DNA of 64,000 nt from Sphagnum compactum. Its lineage: Eukaryota > Bryophyta > Sphagnopsida > Sphagnales. The DNA lies in assembly GCA_965153455.1 (NCBI GenBank), contig OZ234499.1, positions 13,946,271-14,010,270 on the forward strand. The letters run 5' to 3'. A model generated the notes under the pieces. It saw only the letters and a list, made by a program, of their open reading frames with translations. It did not search any database and had not been told where the DNA came from. Below, piece after piece: positions 55,850 to 64,000 of this stretch. The position numbers were made by a program, and so were the translations under genes. Position 1 is the first letter of the stretch; the number at the start of each line of letters is the position of its first letter.

Positions 55850-56242
55850 GGGTGTTGTAGGAGAACATGATGAACAGTACCAAATGCTGACGGGAACTTG
55901 AGTGAGCTCCGACTTGAAGCAGGATAGATGGTATCCACCATTATAATTATCGCGAAACAACATCTGATCACCATCATCTGTCCTCTGACATACCTAACAT
56001 GGATAGTCAAGTGAAGGAATCCAAGTCGACATGATGATGGTAGGATCCAAGTTTGGTAGGTGGCAGGGCGCATAGTTTTTGGAATGATCCCAAATTGTGT
56101 GTCCGTCAATTCCTTGTAACTCTAACACACCTGAAGGCTTGATTGCCTTAATCCTTAAGATAGTGCGACTAGAAGAAGTGTCTAGAGTATCATTAGGTTG
56201 CCGTTGGAGATACACAAAGTCACTAACATCAAATTGTCTCAC
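55850..56242 (-). pseudogene. Element C post-integrase domain and PHD-finger-like segment
   Basis: The frame reads FDVSDFVYLQRQPNDTLDT, RTILRIKAIKPSGVLELQG and HLPNLDPTIIMSTWIP, an integrase C-terminal-type segment. After DYPC there is one TAG (55994-55996), then the frame goes on. Zinc-ligand positions in 45 codons (55865-55999) are C1, C4, R16, Y19, H24, C27, C42 and C45, i.e. the C-x2-C-x11-C-x2-C-x4-H-x2-C-x14-C-x2-C spacing of a C4HC3 PHD finger. Positions 16 and 19 are codons one transition from Cys (CGC, TAT). An aromatic IWYC just before the last Cys pair is also PHD-like. PHD fingers commonly read histone H3 tails, so a chromatin-targeting role like that of a chromodomain is an inference. 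Confidence 0.7.
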
Positions 56243-57205
56243 CTTAGGTTTGTAATTGCCACCTCATGTGTGTGCATACCATAAGGTGTCTCGATGTTGT
56301 GCAATGGACAAGTTCTCCATGGCCATGGGCATAACCTTCCTGAATAGAGTAGCCCTCTTTGCGATGACCCTAGCCCAAGTGGTTGGGGAGTCCAAGTCCA
56401 CAACTTGGTCCATTTGAACAACAATGGAAGAAGGTGGAATGGGATGTCTCCCAAAAAGTAGAAAGTAAGGAGAGAAATGAGACAAAAAGGCATGTTTTTA
56501 AACATCATGTAACGCATGGCGATGTAAGGTAAGGCCAGGTCCCAATCCTTTTTGTTCCCAGTGAGGCAAATATTCCGAAGTCCCTTCTTGCATGTCTGAA
56601 CCATCCTCTCTGCAAGGCCATAAACTTGGGGATGATCCCTTAAAATCCAGCAATGGTCAATGAGAGCATGATCAAGTAGGTCTTGGAATTCTCCTTTAAA
56701 TTATGATCCTTGATCAGTAAGGCACTCAGCACAAGCCCCAAACCTATTTAGGACTTGTTTTAAAAAAACTTGGCTGGTGTTGTGTGATGACTTGTCCAGT
56801 AGCGCAACAAGCTCGACCCACTTTGAAAAATGCTTAATCATAATCATGATGTAGACATTACCCCGGGAGGTTTGTGGTAACTCTCCAGCTAAATCACATG
56901 ACCAGCAATAGAACATGCCCTAAATAGGGAGTGGAAAAAGTGTGAGTTTTCGAAAGGAGAAGGAAGTTCTCATTCTATCACATTGTTCACACCTAACAAT
57001 GACGTTTCGAACTTGAACATACATACTTCTCCAATGGTAATGAGGAGTGAGAAGGCTATAAATACACTTAATTCCAAAGTGTCCAAGCTCCAAGTGTACC
57101 TTTTGAATAAGACCAGGTCGTTCATGTGGTGGAGGAACCACTCTGTCGCCTTGTGGTAAGCATTAGACGAGGTGATTGTCCCTCCATGAGTAGCGTTTGG
57201 ACTGC
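56239..57205 (-). pseudogene. Element C integrase relic
   Basis: The N-terminal zinc-binding part shows HLELGHFGIKCIYSLL, HYHWRSMYVQVRNVI and CEQCDRM (56960-57080). The core shows CDLAGELPQTSRGN, IKHFSKWVELVAL and CLTDQGS (56701-56905), keeping the first two catalytic Asp positions. The later core reads CKKGLRNICL and WDLALPYIAMRY (56500-56600), then in another frame FSPYFLLFGRHPIPPSS. Frame changes near 56700 and 56480 inactivate it. Confidence 0.75.
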
Positions 57206-58315
57206 TATTGTATGCGATCCCAATGACTTGATGTAACTTGGGGAGGGTATTCCCCATGCTGAAGAAATTTCATAGTGTCCAAGTCCTCCCATATATCCAC
57301 AATGGGATGTTCAACCAGGTTACATTGCAGTAGTGTAAGATAACTAAATGCATAAGATACATGTATTGCTGGAATTTGGTCAAAGTCTTGCCTAGCTTCT
57401 GAGAAATCTTCAGAGGTAATGAGGGGTCTTTGCAACATGGTATTCGCATTCTGATGTGTAATACCAGGTCGGGGAATAACCTTGAACTCATACTCCTGAA
57501 GTATAAACGCCCAAAGAGCTAACTTACCAGTAAGCTTATCGTTGGTCATTAACCACTTGATAGGCTGGTGGTCGGTATACAAAGTGAACTTGGTGCCATA
57601 AAGATAAGGCTTGAAATGTATGACGACCCATACAACAACAAGACACTCCCCCTCGTATGAAAAATAGTTGCTCTCAGCCTTGTTGTTGCTTCAGGATGCA
57701 TAGGCAATAACATATTCCTTGCCTTCCTCATCAAGTTGGCCAAGAATAGCACCAATATTAAGAGCATTCCAGTCAGTGTGTAGAATGAAGACCTTGTTGA
57801 AATTAGGTCTTCTCAGAATGGGGAACTCTAAAAGCTTTTCCTTGAGTGTGTTGAAAGCTTCCTTAGCCTCTTCACTCCATGTCCAAACAACATCCTTCTT
57901 TAACAACGCATAGAAAGGATGAGCAATAGTACTGAAGTCTTGGACATAAATCCTGTAGTAATTACATAGTCCGATGAAGCTCCTCAAAGTGTGAACATCA
58001 GTAGGATTGGGCATTTCCAAAATGGTTATTACTTTAGCCCAATGAGCCATAATACCATTTGGCAAAATTTTGTGGCCAAGGTAGACTACTGAGGTGACAA
58101 CAAACTCACATTTTTCAGATGGATTTTCATATTGACTTCGTGGAGCCTCTTGAATAACTCCTCAAAATGAGCCAAATGTTGCAGGAGACCCTTGCTATGC
58201 ACTAGGACGTCATCTATGTCGCACTTCAGGAAATTTGCCCCTTCGAAAACCTGGTCCATGATTCGTTGAAAGAAGACAAGTGCATTCTTCAATCCAAAGT
58301 AGTGGTTCCACCATG
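57205..58315 (-). pseudogene. Element C RT (C-terminal half) and RNase H relic
   Basis: RT reads LKNALVFFQRIMDQVFEG, CDIDDVLVHSKG (the IDD of the active site) and ELFKRLHEVNMKIHLKN (58086-58310). Then HTLRSFIGLCNYYRIYVQDF, FNTLKEKLLEFPILRRP and FILHTDWN follow (57691-58065). RNase H continues with ESNYFSYEGECL and LYTDHQPIKWL. The frame that ends the region has WAFILQEYEFKVIPRPG (57500-57560). There are stops between parts. The RT start with the LPRID region is absent. Confidence 0.8.
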
Positions 58316-58329
58316 TATCAACATCAAAT

Positions 58330-59080
58330 GCTTAGAGCTATAAGGACTTTTGCTTAGTCCTTAAAATTATATTTCTCATTAATAGATTGTCATACTCCTT
58401 CAATATGTGCTTGGATAGATATGGCTCCATAGTTGTGATTGAGTTCACAACTGTAGTTATCTTCTTCGCATCTTATTGTAACTTTTGGATTGATCTGTTG
58501 CAAATAACTTGAATTTTATCCTTATCACGTACATCTTCATCCCTTTGATGCATAATGTTCTGGAATTCTTCCTTAAACTTTAAGATCTCCTTTTCTTGCA
58601 CCTGCACATGTCCTCGTAAACCATCCTTGTCTTGTTGCAAAGTTGTAGATTTAATTTCTAGATCATTTGTCTATTTCTTCAACCCAATACCTGACATCCT
58701 CTATCTCTTATTTAATTTTAACAAATATCTTTCCTCAATAATTTCATATGATTACATCTGCTACTCCAAGGTCCCCTTTCTTTGATTTGCCATAATAAGT
58801 TCCATTTGTAGCTTATTTAACTCTCTTTCTTTGACCTGAAGTGTCATCCTATTTTGAACTTTAGTTGCACAAATTTGATTTTGTAGATCTAATACCTCTT
58901 GTTGTGCAACTACAACTTTGCCCTTTAACTCATGTTTTTTTGCTTCATTCTTGTCACGGAGAAGTTTGAGTCCTAACAATTCAATCTTGGTTTGTTCCAT
59001 CTTCTTAGTGTAATTTGCCACATCCTGGAATAGTTCAACAATCCACAAATTTTCCTCTACCTTTTGACTCAATGATCCAC
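58330..59080 (-). pseudogene. Coiled-coil ORF relic (minus strand)
   Basis: The opening at 58761-59072 gives heptad-rich sequence (KIELLGLKLLRDKNEAKKHE, QQEVLDLQNQICATK). Past stops the frame continues with HVQVQEKEILKFKEEFQNIM and ILKEYDNLLMRNIILRTKQK near 58350-58620. The last block has the same layout as RLKEFEELLLDNTLFKVQNQ of the plus-strand relic near 38720-38780. It was joined to element C's RT by deletion or insertion at about 58320. The protein family is not recognised. Confidence 0.45.
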
Positions 59081-60061
59081 CAATGTGTGGGGTCTAAAAT
59101 GTTGGAGTTTGCCCCCTTGGATGTTTCTACATATGGCCTTATACTTTTGTATGTTCCAAACATATCCCCTAATTCATACACTACTAGAATCCATGTTCTA
59201 TGCAACCACTAAGAAAACAACTAATAGTCTTCAACAATTAAAAAAACAACCATGTTCCATATTTGCAACTAGAAACATTTATAATTGTAACCTAGTTGTT
59301 CTTACAACTAATGCATGAAATTATAAATTGTCTGTAAATATCGTATAACCCATTGAATGGACATTTAGTATGATGTGAGGATATGATCATATTATGTAAG
59401 CCTCAGCTAAAGATGTAGTGTTGCTAAAACAATTAAACAAGAATTGTGACATGATGTTTTATATAATTCACAAATAATGACTGAAAATACATGGCATGTA
59501 CATTTGAATTTGAATATGATGTAAATATTGTGGTGTATGGCATGTGTGTAATTGCCACGTATATGTATACGGTTTACTCATTTTATATTCACATTTAAGT
59601 CATGTTGTATGACATGGATATTTAGTGAATGTGATTTTGCAACATAATGTACTAGTTATGGCCACATGGAATTGAAATTTGGAGTCATTTTCCTATCTCA
59701 AGGAGTCATTTTATTGTTGTTTTAAAAAAGTTGTTTTAAGAATTATTTCTTAGCTATTGTTAAACAATTAGGTGACACTCAAGCATGACATTCAAGCCAT
59801 TAGTCAAGCATGGCAAAATGGACTAAAAAACCACATGATTTGACTTAAATCATAATCATAAACAAACTGTAAAAATAAGAAGTATGTTAAACTTGAAATA
59901 TGTTTCAAAAGATTACGTTGAAATTTGAACATTACAAGAGAGTGTTAAAAAAGATAATTTGGTCATAAGTCAAATCTTTAAAAATGCTAAAAGATTATTT
60001 GAACCTCAGACAATTCAATTGCCTCCATTAAAGACACTATGGATGGTGGTGTAAGTAGCCT
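59081..60061. other. AT-rich intergenic DNA, nothing recognised
   Basis: No gene, LTR end or RNA gene is seen. Openings below 80 codons only. Confidence 0.3.
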
Positions 60062-60315
60062 TGACACACCCCCAAACTCCTCGTAAGATTCAAATGCGAA
60101 TCCGAAGATGAAAACAATGGAAGGAGTGGGGATATCTCCCTAACTCACAACACTTCGGGAGTAGAGGGCCATGTTGGAGCTCTGAGATGGGGACTAGGAC
60201 AAGTGACAAGCGGATCAATTATTCACACATACCTGCACAAACCAAACAATAAGTTGGTTAATGCATAGTTGAAGCACTTTTGATGCATAGACGAAACACC
60301 AGCACACAGAGAGCT
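60062..60315 (-). mobile_element. Truncated LTR, long subtype
   Basis: TGACACACCCCCAAACTCC starts it. The following 250 bp align with the copy at 19141-19390 (GATGGGGACTAGGACAAGTG, CAATTATTCACACATACC, AAGTTGGTTAATGCATAGTT). The match ends at about 60310-60322, where a gene fragment begins. Confidence 0.85.
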
Positions 60316-60322
60316 AACAACC

Positions 60323-60709
60323 ATGGGAATCAAAAATGCAAAGGAGTTGGCAATCCCTAGTGTGAGGAATGATGCAACATCTCTTGAAATTGTAGTTGGA
60401 GTGACAAGTGTTGTTGCTGTTGTAGCAAGACGGCTTCCTGGTGACTAGGGTTTCTTCATACCCTATCTTGTTTGTTCTCTTTCTTTCATTGTTCTAACAG
60501 TTGGGTCTGTTGCACCAGGGCTTTTTAAAGTTGCAATCAATAGTTTTTCAGGTTTTTTCTTTGACTACCAAGAACGAACTTCATGTCATGAAGCTGCACA
60601 TTTTTTAACTGCTTATTTAACGGGTGTTCCGATCATGGGCTATAGTGTAGATTTAGGCAAAGAGCATGTGAAAGAATTTCAATCACCTGCCAACACTGGT
60701 TGCAACTAG
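60323..60709 (+). pseudogene. Fragment of a VIR3-like (FtsH-related) chloroplast protein gene
   Basis: An in-frame run from ATG 60323 to TAG 60707-60709 is broken by TAG at 60446-60448. Before it: GIKNAKELAIPSVRND, LEIVVGVTSVVAVVARRLPGD. After it: GFFIPYLVCSLSFIVLTVGS, APGLFKVAINSFSGFFFDYQ, HEAAHFLTAYLTGVPIMGYS and DLGKEHV. I recognise this as the conserved middle of plant proteins related to FtsH metalloproteases (Arabidopsis VIR3, At1g56180, and relatives such as At5g27290), where a Trp stands at the stop position (TGG to TAG). The HEAAH motif (60587-60601) fits HExxH. Similarity stops after KEHV, at a GTGAAAG that could be an old splice donor. Only about 113 of the several hundred family residues remain. 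Confidence 0.72.
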
Positions 60710-61080
60710 TGTTGTTGGCTAGTTCTGGTTTTTGTTCCCCCTTTGGTTGCTAGTTACTTTAATCATTAGTTCAAAATTCCAGTGACCAAAGGGTCAAGGA
60801 GAGGAGGGAAGAATTGGTATCCGGGGCTTCTACGTATGGTTGCCATGGACATTCTGGATTTTATTCCATTTGGACATTCCAGTAAAGCAAATGATGTGCA
60901 GATCCAACATGGACGGTTGCTTGACAATTATGCATGGAAATGGCAGGGTGGGATGGGGAGAATCGGCGGTTCCTTAGAGGAGCAAAGGGCACAAGCATTT
61001 TTACGCGTGCCATGTGTGTTCCATGGTGACACTATACCATACCTATGACTGATGTTGGGCACTTCTCTGTTGAATATTTA
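60710..61080 (+). other. Repeat fragment and an 88-codon ORF of unknown nature
   Basis: GTTGTTGGCTAGTTCTGG and TTGGTTGCTAGTTACT (60712-60755) resemble 49038-49080 at the edge of copy II, so the gene fragment is followed by that repeat. The ORF at 60782-61048 (GGKNWYPGLLRMVAMDIL, HGRLLDNYAWKWQGG) has a normal amino-acid mix, but I do not recognise it and see no splice or start context that supports it. Confidence 0.3.
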
Positions 61081-62550
61081 TTATTTTAGAAAACAAGGTT
61101 TGACAATTTCACTTTTAACTTTTCAAATTTTCAACAATTGAAAAATAAGTGTGCAAAGAACACCTTGTGTTGTGTATTTGTAATAGTAACCGAATGGGAG
61201 ATCGATTTTCAACAATTTAAACAAGTATGAAGAAAATGAATATTAGTTCATTGCAAGGAGAAAAGGCCCAAACAACCAAGCCGACCTAGAAGGCAAGGGA
61301 ATTGGCCTTCAAGGGTTGGTGGCAAACAAATTGAGGGCTAAAGGGAAGAATTGAGGCCTTTGGGGCCTATGGAAAGACCAAGTAACTTCATATCCTTTTC
61401 TACTACAAAGAATAAATCTAGAGCTCCCCACAATCTGTCAAAAGACTAGAGAAGAGCTCCTTTCTCATATGGCTTTTTCTAGTTCACTAACATCATTGTT
61501 CGGCTCCAAGTTATTTTGCCATATTGGATTTCCTCTTTATACATATTTGCACAACTACATTTGGGATATGATTAGATGTCTTGTGCAACAAATCTTATTC
61601 AACTATTTAGTCATGTAGTCGCATACATTTGTAAATGTCCTTTAAGATTACAAAATCATAAAACATATTTTTGAACATAGTATTAAATAGGTCAATGGCC
61701 AATTGAATTTGACTAGGGCATAAATAAATGTGGACCAAAGTCGCATATGAGAAGAACATAGAATCGGAATGAGATCAATCAAGGTTAATTTTTAAAATAA
61801 GAAAGCATTATGTTTTAAAAGGTGATCTTATTCCTCCAAATTCACATTTGAAGGTTTAGTATGAAAGTTTCCATCTCGAAGACATGTTTCAAACCATAAA
61901 TGTCTTGTTGATTTTCATGTTCAAATTACACAAAAATAGTTGTCCTTATTGGATATGTGTTTCGAAAAAAGGTTAAGGCGTATGCTGGTGAATTTTTCAC
62001 AATGTGCACAAACTATACAAACTTTCATTAAACTTGAAATTTTTCATCTTTCCTATAGAAATCTCAACTTAAATCCAAAATCCATAACATGGAAACACAA
62101 ATTTGATTTTATAAATGTAAGCTATTTTCTATTACCAAAGCTTTTGTTCTAGTTCACTAGTTAGAAAGTTTCAAATGTAGGTTTCGTTTTGGTCTAAATA
62201 AAAATAGGTCGAGCATTCCTAGATTTGTTTCTTTGCATTGAACTTTTTTGACAAGTCCTTAGTTAGTTAGTAGATTTGATCGAGTCCAAGAAGATTTCAG
62301 GCCAAATATTTTTTAAAAATTGGAGGTCAATTCAATCCAAGTTCTAAGGAATTTCACATTTCCAACTTGGTTCCAAAATTAGTTTTGCAATGTGCTTTCA
62401 GATTTAGATTTGGATTAGTGGCTGGGAACAAAATTATATATGGTTTGTAACCAAACATTGTGGGCGACCTTGTAGCATTGATCTTTTTAGAGTTGTCAAG
62501 TATCATGCAAGATTAGTCTCATTTGAAAGGTTGGATTTGTAGTTTATGAC
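61081..62550. other. AT-rich intergenic DNA, nothing recognised
   Basis: No coding, LTR or RNA feature is seen. A 70-codon opening at 61940-62152 is unremarkable. Confidence 0.3.
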
Positions 62551-62687
62551 AATAAATATTTTTCCATGTAGTGATAGGTCCAAGTTGTTAAATTTTAGAT
62601 TGTGTTTTGAGCCCTCAGGCCTACCTCCACTAAACACAAGTTTAATTTAACAACTTGGATCTATCATTAACTGGAAAAATATTTAGT
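62551..62687. repeat. Long hairpin, arms about 55-60 nt
   Basis: AAATATTTTTCCATGTAGTG, GATAGGTCCAAGTTGTTAAA and TTAGATTGTGTTT on the left pair with AAACACAAGTTTAATTTAAC, AACTTGGATCTATCATTAAC and TGGAAAAATATTT on the right. The centre is about 23 nt (GAGCCCTCAGGCCTACCTCC). Two blocks of 13 and 16 bp are perfect, the rest has scattered mismatches. It could be a small foldback/MITE element or a MIRNA-like inverted repeat. Confidence 0.75.
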
Positions 62688-63658
62688 TTGATTTCATAAA
62701 TATTGAAATTAACATATAATGTGCGAATTTGCTATCATAAAATAATATACCATATGGTTGCTTGAAAATCACGATTGAATTTCATTTAATTTGGAAACAC
62801 ATTAACTACGTCTTATTTACAATATCTAGATGTAATTGAACATTGTCAAATAATAATTTGATGTGCTTTGACATATAAATTTCAATTGGATGTTTTTCTA
62901 TACACCTGAAGAATCATTCACAAGGTTAGTCATTCCATGTGGATCTAACTTGTTAACAACTAATATTGATCCATAATGCATGGATGAAATAAAAATTATA
63001 TCCTTCTTCTCGAATCAACATACAATTCAATTTTCAGCAACACTTTTATGGTTTAGGAAGTTGAAACAAGATCAATATTTTAATGAAGCAATTTAACACA
63101 TGATTTTTTTTATATTAATAATGTTATTTAAAACATAGTATAGTAAATTATCACTTGCATTCAATTAGATGAAAAGTAGCACATCCCTGTTCAAATCCAA
63201 AATACTTTTCTTGGTATTGCTTTTGTATGGTTTTACTTGGAATTTATTGCTTAATACTTCTCCAATCACTCTTTATTTATTCATTCAACTGAATAAATTT
63301 GTAATTTATCAAATTTATCCCTATTTCTTTTTAATTTTCTTTGAATGGCACTTCAATTCAGATTTTGGGTCATTTCATTATTCCTTGTTATATTACATTG
63401 TTTATAAAGTTTGTAATGTTGCCAACTAGAGTAGCTTTAACATATATTCCCTAGAATTGTCAATGTTGTTTCAAAATCTCCCATAGGCATGGTTAAGTCT
63501 CATTGATGAATCACCTTGAACATGAGAACAATGCAAGTTTGGGAACCATTTTTGAGACCTCGACAATTAACACATAAAAAGCCAAATTATGGCTTCATTG
63601 TATTGTGCAAAGTAATTGGATAATTATCAATATGACATGTAGTTTTCTAAAGTATTAT
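62688..63658. other. AT-rich intergenic DNA, nothing recognised
   Basis: The opening at 63169-63429 (86 codons, hydrophobic) has no motif and lies in very AT-rich DNA. Confidence 0.3.
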
Positions 63659-63686
63659 GCAAACACATTTGTACAAATGTGTTTGC
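63659..63686. repeat. Perfect 28-bp palindrome
   Basis: GCAAACACATTTGT and ACAAATGTGTTTGC form a perfect palindrome without spacer. Nothing adjacent suggests a terminator or a coding gene. Confidence 0.95.
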
Positions 63687-64000
63687 CTAGTCTATTTTTG
63701 ATGAATGTTAATGTATATTAATAGAAATTTGCTATTGACCCCCCAATTGAAAGGTTACAAAATCAACATTGAGCTTAATATAAATTATAGAATAAATCTT
63801 TTTTCATTGTTTTCAACCTAATTTACTTTGCTTCATGCTCTTTGAGTACAATCACTTGTAAATTTTCCACAAATTAATTTAGTGTCTACTAAAGTAATGT
63901 GATTTTTTTTGTTGGAAAACTAAAACTAATATAAAATCACACAACCTTTGTCCCTTGTTAAATTCTTCATGATTTAATGGATGGTATGTGTTTTGCAAGT
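63687..64000. other. AT-rich intergenic DNA, nothing recognised
   Basis: Window edge; no feature seen. Confidence 0.3.

Larger units (their letters stand above)
55131..58320 (-). mobile_element. Ty3/gypsy element C with a PHD-finger-like C-terminus
   Basis: The minus strand reads, from 58320 down: the second half of RT, RNase H, integrase, a post-integrase segment, a PHD-finger-like segment, polypurine tract and LTR. Gag, protease and the RT start are missing. The 58320 end joins a coiled-coil relic (58330-59080). There are frame changes and stops throughout. No chromodomain is seen where one might be expected. Confidence 0.8.

Noticed and set aside
55789-56109. 106-codon minus-strand ORF over the PHD-like segment
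   Set aside because: It is in a different frame from integrase; the integrase frame past its TAG carries the zinc-ligand pattern.
1-64000. Organelle DNA insertions or rRNA genes
   Set aside because: I saw no stretch with chloroplast, mitochondrial or ribosomal RNA sequence; the VIR3-like piece is a nuclear-encoded chloroplast protein, not plastid DNA.

Overview
This window reads as nuclear DNA of a land plant with a large, repeat-rich genome. It is AT-rich and gene-poor, and is filled with old LTR retrotransposons carrying initiator-Met-tRNA primer sites, tRNA-derived SINE-like units, CTAC/GTAG simple repeats and plant-type gene remnants with introns. A gymnosperm or another big-genome vascular plant is plausible, but nothing here fixes the species. 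I found no intact protein-coding gene. The recognisable genes are all broken or partial.

Layout: 1-10.8 kb is AT-rich intergenic DNA with degenerate ~80-bp repeats, a long CTAC array, several SINE-like pieces and small hairpins. 10.8-17.6 kb is a more GC-rich gene-derived island. It holds a multi-exon pseudogene of a MEE44-like nucleotidyltransferase, further exon-like frames I cannot name, and a two-exon gene for a small plant zinc-ribbon-like protein that has one frameshift and a tandem triplication starting at its exon-intron junction. 17.6-34.9 kb is a nest of LTR elements: a copia/TRIM-type LTR, a chromodomain Ty3/gypsy relic (A), a second Ty3/gypsy relic (B), and seven LTRs of one broad family, three of them inserted inside the coding regions of A and B. 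36.7-39.5 kb holds a degenerate coiled-coil reading frame of a transposon-like protein. 39.9-54 kb carries minisatellites and a duplicated block of about 5 kb (41.3-46.1 and 49.1-53.9 kb). 55.1-59.1 kb is a minus-strand Ty3/gypsy relic (C) joined to a second coiled-coil relic. 60.1-60.7 kb is a truncated LTR abutting a fragment of a VIR3-like FtsH-related protein gene. 61-64 kb is AT-rich with two strong palindromes.

The observation most worth following is in element C. Downstream of integrase, where many plant Ty3/gypsy elements carry a chromodomain, the same reading frame (past one TAG stop) shows a PHD-finger pattern in which all eight zinc-ligand positions are spaced as in C4HC3 fingers; two of the eight cysteines are mutated. 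Other notable points are a 42-bp in-frame AT array grown out of the reverse-transcriptase YIDD codons of element A, a 14-bp stem conserved across the LTR family, and the mismatch between element B's left LTR and the LTR that cuts its chromodomain.
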